Position numbers and translations under genes: made by a program
Shown: positions 50,254-58,615 of the stretch, in pieces
Layout of the letters: the number at the start of each line of letters is the position of its first letter
How positions within the stretch are numbered: the first letter of the stretch is position 1
The notes under the pieces: model-generated
Seen by the model: only the letters and a program-made list of their open reading frames with translations
The model's database searches: none
What the model was told of the DNA's origin: nothing
DNA from: Anaerosomatales bacterium
GTDB lineage: Bacteria; Actinomycetota; Coriobacteriia; Anaerosomatales; SLCP01
DNA: 64,000 bases
Direction: 5' to 3'
Assembly (NCBI GenBank): GCA_029210645.1
Contig: JARGFT010000008.1
Coordinates: 46,728-110,727, forward strand

Positions 50254-50283
50254 TTGACACCGGATTATCCCTGCTCATAGACT
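50254..50283 (+). promoter_or_regulatory. Sigma70-type promoter of the 20-heme cytochrome
   Basis: TTGACA - 18 nt - TAGACT. Confidence 0.7.
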
Positions 50284-50376
50284 GTATGGGATGTGCCGCG
50301 AACACATGTGCGGCGAACGCAAGCCGCAGTGGGGGCGCGGTCTTGGCATGCCTGGCTTCCCCCAAGGTGCGTGTTG

Positions 50377-52029
50377 ATGCAGCGTACGGCGCAGACGGCC
50401 GGTCCTCGACGCACGTCATGGCTCATCGCCGTGGCGGTGGTGGCGACGGCTGTCGCGTGGGCGGTTGCGCTCAACATCCAGGCGCAGGGAATCCCGGTCG
50501 TGGACATGACCGGCGAGGTCACCCGGGACTCGTGCAGCCCGTGTCACATGCGGCTGGACGAGGCGGACACCCCCGGGCTCATCTACAGCCACGGCACGCA
50601 CATTCTCGTTGCGTGCTCCTCGTGCCACGCAACCATGCCCCACGAGGCCGGGCAGACCGCCCGTCCCGGGATGGCCGGATGCTTCGCGTGCCACGGCGTT
50701 CCGCACTCGGCAGGTCCGGTTCTCGGCTCGGGGGAGTGCGAGACGTGCCACACACCCGCGTTCGATCTGCGGCCCGCCTCACACGTGGATGACTGGGCCC
50801 AGGAGCCGCACGTGCGCGGAGTCGAGAGCGACGGGACCAACAGCTGCATGCTCTGTCACGTCGCCCCGATCGACTGCGATGCGTGCCACGTCGAGCAGGC
50901 GGTCGAGGTGGGGCCCATGCCGCCGCTCTACATCGCGTCGGTGCCCGTGCGGCCCGAGCGGCCCGAGTGGAAGATCTCCCTCGGCGGGCCGGTCACGCCG
51001 GGCCAGTGCATCTTCTGTCACTACGACTTCGACGACTTCGAGCCGGGTCGCATCATCTTCTACCACGAGGACCATCTCTCCCGCGGCTTTGGCTGCACGG
51101 GCTGCCACCCGGTCTTCCCGCACACGCCGGAGGGCACCATCTACAACACCATGGCCGACTGCTACCGGTGCCACAGCCTCGAGCACGCCGGGCAGGGTCT
51201 GGTTGCGACCGAGGAGTGCCTCGACTGCCATCCGCCCTCCTTTGAGCTGGTGCCGGAGAATCACACGCCCGAGTTCACCGCCCGCGAGCATGCGGGCATG
51301 GTCGAGGAGGACGAGACGTACTGCACGCTGTGCCACAAGTCCCCGTTCTGCCAGGAGTGCCACCGGGCGCAGCGCGTGATGGCTGACGGTTCGGAGGCGC
51401 GGTTCGTGATTCCGGAGGACCACCAGGAGGCAGTCTGGCTCTCGCAGCACGGGCCGAAGTTCCTCGACGCCACGGGCACCTGCTGGGCGTGTCACGACTC
51501 GCCGTCGTGCGAACGCTGCCACCAGACGCCGATGCCGCACCCGCCGGGGTGGTTCGAGGAGCATGGCCTCTCGGAGTTCAGCAAGGCGGCCGATGCCGAC
51601 TGCGACGTTTGCCACACGGACCGCCAGTGGTGTCAGGAGTGTCATCACGACCAGGTTCGCCGTGTCGACCTGGTCGAGGAGAACTGCACGCCGTGTCACG
51701 AGGAGATGGCGACGTTCCCGCGCACGCAGCTGCGCGACCAGAAGCTTGCGCCGCATGCGGTTCACTTCGAGGTGCAAGAGGTCAAGGGACGACCGTACCG
51801 CTGCTACGAGTGTCATGCCACCTGGGGCAGCAATGGCAACGGTAACGCTACGGACCATGTTGGGTCCCCTTCAGAACTCGGGCATGACCTTCGCTTGTGC
51901 TACGACTGTCACGGAGCGCTGGACTTCCAGAGTGTCCTGATCGCGCCGTGGCCTGGAGCACAGCTGTGCGGCAGATGCCATCCGGAAGGACCCGTGTCCG
52001 ACCTGGACCCTGCGGCCCAGCTTCAGTAG
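50377..52029 (+). CDS. 20-heme c-type cytochrome, membrane-anchored
   Basis: N-terminal TM and 20 CXXCH motifs counted in the translation. Confidence 0.94.
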   Translation: MQRTAQTAGPRRTSWLIAVAVVATAVAWAVALNIQAQGIPVVDMTGEVTRDSCSPCHMRLDEADTPGLIYSHGTHILVACSSCHATMPHEAGQTARPGMAGCFACHGVPHSAGPVLGSGECETCHTPAFDLRPASHVDDWAQEPHVRGVESDGTNSCMLCHVAPIDCDACHVEQAVEVGPMPPLYIASVPVRPERPEWKISLGGPVTPGQCIFCHYDFDDFEPGRIIFYHEDHLSRGFGCTGCHPVFPHTPEGTIYNTMADCYRCHSLEHAGQGLVATEECLDCHPPSFELVPENHTPEFTAREHAGMVEEDETYCTLCHKSPFCQECHRAQRVMADGSEARFVIPEDHQEAVWLSQHGPKFLDATGTCWACHDSPSCERCHQTPMPHPPGWFEEHGLSEFSKAADADCDVCHTDRQWCQECHHDQVRRVDLVEENCTPCHEEMATFPRTQLRDQKLAPHAVHFEVQEVKGRPYRCYECHATWGSNGNGNATDHVGSPSELGHDLRLCYDCHGALDFQSVLIAPWPGAQLCGRCHPEGPVSDLDPAAQLQ

Positions 52030-52033
52030 GCGA

Positions 52034-52062
52034 TTGACAGCCGGAACGGAGCACATTAGTGT
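52034..52062 (+). promoter_or_regulatory. Sigma70-type promoter of the TPR gene
   Basis: TTGACA - 17 nt - TAGTGT. Confidence 0.7.
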
Positions 52063-52147
52063 CGCATTCGTCGGCTGGGGGGGGGGGCATGACTCCCAGC
52101 CGTTCGTGTGTGCACGTTACGTGCTCCGGGCAAAGGAGGCGACTCGC

Positions 52148-53188
52148 ATGCAAGCTGGCTCTGGCGTCGATACGGCGGCCACCCTCGGCCGCGAGCCGAT
52201 CGACCGCGCACTCGCCGTCATTGGCGCAGTCCTGCTGTTCGCCGTCCTTGGCGCAGGCGCCTTCCTCGCGTACTCGGTGATGGAAGGGCGTGCCATCGAG
52301 CAGGGTGCGACGCCGCGCGCGCGCCTCATCTCGGAGCTGCACGACAAGATCGAGGCGTCACCCAACGATCCGTCACTGCGCATCGGTCTCGGTGAAGCGT
52401 ATGCAGCAGCAGGCGAGTACGAGGACGCCTTGCGGGAGCTCAGCATCGCTCTCGAACTCAATCCGGACCACAGCGGCGCCCATCTCGTCCTCGGTCTGAT
52501 AGGTCTGATGCAGAAGGACTACGAGACCGCCGACACCTACTTCTTGAAGGTCATCGATCTGACCGAGGGGACCGAGTTCCAGGACCTCGTACTTAATCGT
52601 CGGTACGCGTTCTACTACCTCGGCGAGTCCGCACTCGACACGAGCCGGTACGAGGAGGCGATCGGGTACTACAAGGCGGCCATCCGGATGAACAAGGGTT
52701 CGGCCGACGCCTACATGGGACTAGGGCTCGCCTTCAAGGGCATCGGAGACCACGTGGCCGCTCTCGAGCAGTTCGAGATAGCGCTTGCTTTCGACCCGAA
52801 GTACGCTCAGGCACATTACGAGATGGGTCAGGTATATATGGCGCAGGATGACCGCATCAACGCAGCGGTGCACTTCGCTGAGGCCGCGATGCTCGCTCCC
52901 GACAACGAGCTGCCCGCTGAGGCGCTCGCGTCGCTCGGCACCGTGGAGGAGTGGGAGGCCACGGCGCGCGAAGCGCTGGCCGCCGGCGACACCGACACCG
53001 CGCTCGAGGCCGTGCTGATCACCAGGGCGCTCGTCCAGGACGATCCCGCCTACATCGTGCTGCACGGCGAAGTTCTTGAGGCCATGGGCGATACCGACGC
53101 CGCCATGGACGTGTATGCTGAAGCACTGGCTGTTGCACCGCAGGATGCTGCGGCAAGAGCCGCTGTCGCACGGCTGGAGCAAGAGTAG
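52148..53188 (+). CDS. TPR-repeat membrane-anchored protein
   Basis: N-terminal TM then TPR repeats (ALRELSIALELNPDHSGAHLVLG; AIGYYKAAIRMNKGSADAYMGLG). Confidence 0.88.
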   Translation: MQAGSGVDTAATLGREPIDRALAVIGAVLLFAVLGAGAFLAYSVMEGRAIEQGATPRARLISELHDKIEASPNDPSLRIGLGEAYAAAGEYEDALRELSIALELNPDHSGAHLVLGLIGLMQKDYETADTYFLKVIDLTEGTEFQDLVLNRRYAFYYLGESALDTSRYEEAIGYYKAAIRMNKGSADAYMGLGLAFKGIGDHVAALEQFEIALAFDPKYAQAHYEMGQVYMAQDDRINAAVHFAEAAMLAPDNELPAEALASLGTVEEWEATAREALAAGDTDTALEAVLITRALVQDDPAYIVLHGEVLEAMGDTDAAMDVYAEALAVAPQDAAARAAVARLEQE

Positions 53189-53219
53189 TCTCAACCACAG
53201 GCGAAGGTGAGGTGCCGGC

Positions 53220-54719
53220 GTGACAAAGCGCCGCAAGCGGCTCGTTCTGGCTATCGCGGTATTGCTGTTGCTCCTTCTCTGTCTGGTGGCGACGATAATC
53301 AACTACCGGGCCACCCGGCAGCTCGCGCTCCCGTTCATCCAGGTATTGACCGCGGAGCTCACACCGCCGCAGTACCTCTACTCCTTCGCCGGTCCGGAAG
53401 ATGACCGGCTGATACGACCGATCGGTGTACTCGAACACGGCGGTTCCGTGTACGTGCCCGATTCGCGCCGCGGTAAGGTCTACGTCTTCAACATCGATGG
53501 TGAGTTCCAGTACACGTTCGGTGAGGATGTGCTCGTCACGCCGCTCTACGTCGCGCGGAACCCCGCCGACGGCTACTTCTATGTGTCCGATCGGCGGACG
53601 AGGTCGATTCAGATCTTCGAGTTCGACGGAACGCACGTCGGTGAGTTCGACCCGAATCTCCCCGAGGACCAGCTTCCCACGTTTCGAACGGGCGGTGTGC
53701 CATGGGTGCCGCTTGCAATCGCTTTCGATCCTGACGGCACGATGTACGTGACCGACCTGCTCAAGTCGCATCGCGTGCTCGCGTTCGATCCCGACGGAGA
53801 GTTCATGTGGTCGTCAGGGGTCACGGGCATAGCCGAAAGTGCGACCTCGAATCCCGGGTACTTCCAGTTCCCGAACAGCCTCAAGGCACACGAAGACGAG
53901 ATTTGGGTCGCCGACAGCAATAACCGGCGCCTCAAGATTCTCAGCCCCGAAGGCGAGCCGATCCGTATCATCCCGACCCAGGGCCTCCCGCGCGGCCTCG
54001 ACTTTGTGACGACCGGGAGCATCGAAGAGACCCCGACCACCTACGCGTTGGTTGCCGACACGCTCTCCCACGACGTCACATTCTGGACTGAGGATGGAGA
54101 GCGGCAGCTCACATTTGGTCAGCGCGGCGTTCTCGAGGGCGAGTTCGCCTACCCGAACGACCTCTCGGTGGGACAGAGGAACCGAATCTTCATCACAGAC
54201 ACGTCCAACGCACGCGTGCAGGTCTGGGGCTGGCCCGAGGAGCTAGCCCCCGTTCCGGCCATCACGGTGCCGCCCTACTGGATGTGGTGCCTGTCGCCGC
54301 TGCTGCTCCTGCCGCTGCTGCTCCTGTTCCGCCGCAAGCACTTCTTCGCTACCGAGGACTTCGTCGAGGTCATGGTTGAAGGCGAGCTGGTCGACCAGAT
54401 GGCCAAGGGTAAGGGGCGCAAGTACTGGATGGTCATGCCTGCCACGTGGGAGCGCTTCCGCGATGTGAAGGTCGACGAAATCGAGCTGCAGTATCTGCTG
54501 CATGAGACCGAGCACTCCGACTCCGATGCGCGCGACATCATGGAGCGTCTCGAGGTCGAGTACGACACGGCCGCGATCCTGTCGGTCGCCATGCGGGCCA
54601 AGGTATTCTGCACCGAGGACTCCAAGCTGAGAAGGCTAGCTCGTGCACTCGAGGTCGATGTCGTCGATCATGAGGAGTACCTTGAGCGTTTCGGCAAGCC
54701 GGACAAGACCGCGCGATGA
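53220..54719 (+). CDS. NHL-repeat beta-propeller protein with internal TM and cytoplasmic PIN-like C-terminus
   Basis: NHL-like repeats (GSVYVPDSRRGKVYVFNIDGEFQYTFG; DGTMYVTDLLKSHRVLAFDPDGEF), second TM MWCLSPLLLLPLLLLFRRK, C-terminal LSVAMRAKVFCTEDSKLRRLARALEVDVVDHEEYLERFG. Confidence 0.8.
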   Translation: MTKRRKRLVLAIAVLLLLLLCLVATIINYRATRQLALPFIQVLTAELTPPQYLYSFAGPEDDRLIRPIGVLEHGGSVYVPDSRRGKVYVFNIDGEFQYTFGEDVLVTPLYVARNPADGYFYVSDRRTRSIQIFEFDGTHVGEFDPNLPEDQLPTFRTGGVPWVPLAIAFDPDGTMYVTDLLKSHRVLAFDPDGEFMWSSGVTGIAESATSNPGYFQFPNSLKAHEDEIWVADSNNRRLKILSPEGEPIRIIPTQGLPRGLDFVTTGSIEETPTTYALVADTLSHDVTFWTEDGERQLTFGQRGVLEGEFAYPNDLSVGQRNRIFITDTSNARVQVWGWPEELAPVPAITVPPYWMWCLSPLLLLPLLLLFRRKHFFATEDFVEVMVEGELVDQMAKGKGRKYWMVMPATWERFRDVKVDEIELQYLLHETEHSDSDARDIMERLEVEYDTAAILSVAMRAKVFCTEDSKLRRLARALEVDVVDHEEYLERFGKPDKTAR

Positions 54720-54743
54720 TTCTGAAATACCGCTCCGGCGCTC

Positions 54744-54794
54744 TTGTAAGATTCGGGGAGCTTGGGTAGAATACCCTCTGTAACAATAGTTACA
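54744..54794 (+). promoter_or_regulatory. Hydrogenase operon promoter plus operator-like inverted repeat
   Basis: TTGTAA - 17 nt - TAGAAT, then TGTAAC-AATA-GTTACA (54779-54794) over the expected start site. Confidence 0.65.
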
Positions 54795-54948
54795 TTGCTG
54801 TGGCTTAACAGGACTTGGCCGCGGATGACGAGATTCGGGCACGAGTAGACAGAGGGACCGGCAATCCCTCCCGCAGCCAGCCGGGGTCGCAAGGGGTAAG
54901 AGGGGCACTATGCCGATGTACGGATGCTGCTTCCTCCGGGGCGATGAC

Positions 54949-54969
54949 CTCGCCCCGTTCTGGTCTGCC
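54949..54969 (+). promoter_or_regulatory. Stable hairpin in the long hydrogenase 5' leader (attenuator candidate)
   Basis: CGGGGCGA-TGACC-TCGCCCCG. Confidence 0.45.
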
Positions 54970-55163
54970 CTTTTCCCAAGCTCACCTGCGCATTCGCGCA
55001 TCTCAGGTTCCTGTAACCCGTCACGCAACAGCGTGTTTGCACGACCGGATTGTGGTTTCCAGTGGACGGGCGCGGAAGGGGGGATCTGCTAGCCCGCGCG
55101 TGCGTGACGCGCGTTAGTGTTTCCCATCCCGTAACCGATTCACTGAAAGGGGGCAAGGGGAAC

Positions 55164-56522
55164 ATGGCAGTAACCAGACGACAGTTCGTCGCGGGAATGA
55201 GCGCTCTGGCCGCATCGATGGGATTTAATTCGGCCCAGATCGCGAAGATCACCGAGGCGCTGGCTGTTGGCGGACTTGGCTTCAAGACGAAACCCAAGGT
55301 TCTGTGGGTCCATGGCGCCGAGTGCACTGGCTGTTCAGTCTCATTGCTCAGCCTGTACGAGGATGCCCGGGGTCTGGCGATAAGGGGTACGAACATCAGC
55401 ACGCTCGCTGCCCTTGAGCTGGCGACGGACGCACCGGGTGGCGATGTCCTCACCTATAAGCGTACGCTGCAGAACAACGGGTTCAATGTGGATGGATCGC
55501 CTTACGCGATCAACGTCCAGGACATCCTGATCGACTGGGTCGACCTGCAGTATCACGAGACCGTTCAGAGCATGGGTGGCGACCTCGGCTATCGAGTGCT
55601 CGCAGAGAACATGGTCTACAGCGGCGGCGACGACCCGTTCGTGCTTGTGGTTGAAGGCGCTGTTCAGGACAAGGACCTTGGCGGTGCCTGGGGCGACGCT
55701 GGTCACCATCCATGGTGTTCCATCGGCATGCCCGACACTGCAGGCACTGCGGTCATCGACGGCACCACGCCTCTCACGGACCTCTCGTTCGATGATGTGG
55801 TCCAGAAGCTTGCGGAGCGCGCGGACTGTGCGGCGGTCATCGCAATCGGCCAGTGTGCCACGTTCGGTGGCATTCCCGCGTCGACCTCACCCGAGTTCAC
55901 GGACATCCTCGGCGTGGGCCAGGGCGACAACAAGGGTCGTCAGACGGGGGCCATGGGCACCCACGAGTTCCTCCTGCACAAGGGCAGCGCAGCGGCCGAT
56001 AAGGTCGTCAACGTGCCCGGTTGCCCGACTAACCCGTGGTGGTTCGTGCTTACCGTCGTAGCGTTCCTCGTCGATCTGAAGGCCACGCTTGGCGCTCTTG
56101 CCGGCACCGAGGGCCCGCTGGGCATTCTCACGGCCACGGCCGGCCTTCCCGCTATCACCGGTGGCGTCGATGCAACCCGTCGCCTCACCGCTGTCTATGG
56201 CACCCCGCTTCACGGCCCGGCGTGCGCTCGCTACGGCGAGTACGTAAAGGGCAACTTCGCCGATAACCCCGGTGAGGACGGCTGCCTGCAGCTCATCGGC
56301 TGCAAGGGCCCCTCGGTCAACTCGACGTGTGGTGTCCACGGCTGGAACGGCCAGCAGCCCGAGAACAGGGAAGCGCTGCGTGGTGCGGGCTTCATCGACT
56401 CCCATAACGTCGCCGACTTTGGCGGCAAGCAGGGCGGCAACTGCATCATGGCCGGTCACCCCTGCATGGGATGCACGGAGCAGGGCTATCCCGACGCATT
56501 CGTCCCGTTCGTTGTCCGATAA
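55164..56522 (+). CDS. [NiFe]-type hydrogenase small subunit, Tat-exported
   Basis: TRRQFVAGMSALAASMG Tat signal; LWVHGAECTGCSVSLL, IGQCATFGG, VPGCPTNP, NCIMAGHPCMGCTEQGYPD FeS motifs. Confidence 0.95.
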   Translation: MAVTRRQFVAGMSALAASMGFNSAQIAKITEALAVGGLGFKTKPKVLWVHGAECTGCSVSLLSLYEDARGLAIRGTNISTLAALELATDAPGGDVLTYKRTLQNNGFNVDGSPYAINVQDILIDWVDLQYHETVQSMGGDLGYRVLAENMVYSGGDDPFVLVVEGAVQDKDLGGAWGDAGHHPWCSIGMPDTAGTAVIDGTTPLTDLSFDDVVQKLAERADCAAVIAIGQCATFGGIPASTSPEFTDILGVGQGDNKGRQTGAMGTHEFLLHKGSAAADKVVNVPGCPTNPWWFVLTVVAFLVDLKATLGALAGTEGPLGILTATAGLPAITGGVDATRRLTAVYGTPLHGPACARYGEYVKGNFADNPGEDGCLQLIGCKGPSVNSTCGVHGWNGQQPENREALRGAGFIDSHNVADFGGKQGGNCIMAGHPCMGCTEQGYPDAFVPFVVR

Positions 56523-56543
56523 GACAGGAAGGAGGGAATACAC

Positions 56544-58592
56544 ATGGCTTATCCAGGTGCGATTACCAACGAAGTCGACCCGGTCTCACGAATCGAAGGT
56601 CACCTCGGCGTTGCGGTCAACGTGTCGGGTGGCGTGATTCAGAGCGCCTACACCCACGGCAACCTGTGGCGCGGTTTTGAGAACATTGCCATTGGGCGTG
56701 AGCCGAATGATCCGATCACGCTCATGCAGCGTATCTGTGGCGTTTGACCTGTGCCGCATGGCACGTGTGCCACATACGCCGCTGACGCGGTTCTCGGCTA
56801 CAGCAAGAGCTACATGACATGGGATACCACCACCATGGGTGGCGGCATGGGTGTACCGGCGAAGGCCGTCCATCTACGCAACCTCGCCGTGGCGTGCGAC
56901 AACCTCATGTCGAGTATCACGCACTTCTACCACCTCGCTGCGCCCAGCTACGTCCAGGGCCCGAACATGCCGCCGTGGACGCCGTACTGGAATGACGCTG
57001 ACTACCACGCTCTCCTCCTGTCACAGGGACGGACATTGCCCCAGGTCGATGAGGGCTTCTCGAAGGACCTCTGGTCGGCTGTCATCACGCAGTACGTGAA
57101 GGCGCTGCGCATGCGTCGCCTCGTCTTCGAGGCAAGCGCGCTCTTCATCGGTCGTGCGCCGATGACATCCAATCTGGTCGCCGGTGGCGTTACCGTGAAC
57201 GCAGGTGATGCTGACTTCGCAGATCGCTGCGACACCTTCAAGGAGATCATGACCGAGGTCGGCAACTTCATCGCCAAGGAGTACGTCCCGGTCGCGCTTG
57301 CGCTGAGCGCGCTCTATCCCGGCTACGACAACACCAACAACCTTGGTCTGGGTTGGGGTGCTGGCCTCGGCAACTTCCTCGCATGGGGTAACTACCCTCT
57401 GCCCGGTGGCGGCATCGCCGTCAAGGGTGGGAAGTTGGACAACACCGCCGCTGCTCCCGCGTTCGCACACGGTGCGCCCGATCAGTTCATGACAGGGTAT
57501 GGGAGTGTGGACACCGCAATTCAGCGCGTCAAGGTCGGCCTGCGCGAGTTCATCACCTACTCGCGCTACGCTGACCTCGACACGCCGGAGTTCGACGCCG
57601 ATGACAAGGCGTATCCCGGTGACGTGACGCGCACGGTTCCCGACAGGGACAAGGCCAGCGCCTACACCTATCTCAAGGCACCTCGGTTCGATGAGAAGGC
57701 CAGAGAGGTGGGCCCGCTGGCTCGCATGTACGTCAACGGCATCTTCCAGAACGACGTCGCGCTTGCGACTACGGTCAACCTTGGGGCACCTTACGTCGGC
57801 TACGCTGACTACGCAAAGGGCGCTGGGCTCGATCCGGCCATGATTGCGGCCGATATCGCCGTCGCTCTCGTCCGCGAGGGACTTGCGACGCTGACCGTGG
57901 ATCTCTCGGTTGATGGTGGCACTGCCGCGACCATAGTCGTTGGCAAGACGGTGGGCGTGGACGGCGCAACACACGCTATCGGAACTCTGACTGGCGCCAT
58001 CATCACTGCCGCCTACACCGGTGGCACCGTGACCGTTGGTCTGGAAGAGTGGGCATTCAGCAACCCGGTTATCACCGGTACGATCGCGGGCCACGTGCTC
58101 GGTCTGAAGGCCGGCATCTCCACGATGGACCGGATCCGCGCTCGTGCGCTCGAGTCGCTGATCCACATCCAGTTCGTCAACGGTCCTGCGGACACGTGGG
58201 TCGGCGGCTGGATTGCTGACGTCAAGGGAATGGCGGGCGAGGCCACCTTCATCCCGAAGCCGACCCCTACCGGCGAGCGGAAGGGCTTCGGCTGCATCGA
58301 CGCTCCGCGCGGTGCGTTGGCGCACTTCTCGACCATCAACAACGGCAAGATCTCTGCCTATCAGTGTGTCGTTCCCTACACCTGGAACGGCTCGCCGCGA
58401 GACAAATTCAACAACCCGGGTGCGACGGAGAAGGCGCTCGAGGGAGTGCCCTTCGACAACAACATCCCCGTGTACTTCGGGCCCGGCGTTGCACAGGTCG
58501 CTGGCGCTGAGAGCCCTGCCCAGGCTGGTGGCGTTGAGGTCTTGAGAGTATGTCAATCATTCGACCCGTGTATCGCTTGTGCGGTCCACTAA
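56544..58592 (+). CDS. [NiFe]-type hydrogenase large subunit with in-frame TGA read as selenocysteine in L1; no C-terminal propeptide
   Basis: DPVSRIEGHLGV, RICGV-TGA-PVPHGTC (TGA 56745-56747), then same frame open to SFDPCIACAVH-stop; track ORFs 56544..56747 and 56751..58592 are in the same frame. Confidence 0.92.
56736..56774 (+). promoter_or_regulatory. Candidate bacterial SECIS structure around the hydrogenase UGA
   Basis: Outer stem TGTGGC (56736-56741) / GCCACA (56769-56774) enclosing the UGA and GTGCC-GCAT-GGCAC; alternative hairpin TGGCA-CGTG-TGCCA with loop 16 nt after the UGA. Confidence 0.55.
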
Positions 58593-58615
58593 CCCTGTGA
58601 GAAGGAGGTGACAGA

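Noticed and set aside
50290-50370. Canonical c-di-GMP-I (GEMM) riboswitch before the 20-heme cytochrome
   Set aside because: Only ACACA and ACGCAA-like pieces match; the space for the P1 hairpin is too short for the canonical fold.
54910-55092. 60-aa ORF in the hydrogenase leader as a leader peptide
   Set aside because: Purine-rich sequence precedes the ATG, but the peptide has no recognisable feature and no regulatory codon run; too weak to annotate.
56544-56750. Hydrogenase large subunit as a pseudogene or short truncated ORF
   Set aside because: Only one TGA, exactly at a catalytic Cys codon, with intact conserved sequence on both sides and a second Sec candidate gene in the window. A sequencing error remains possible but is less likely.
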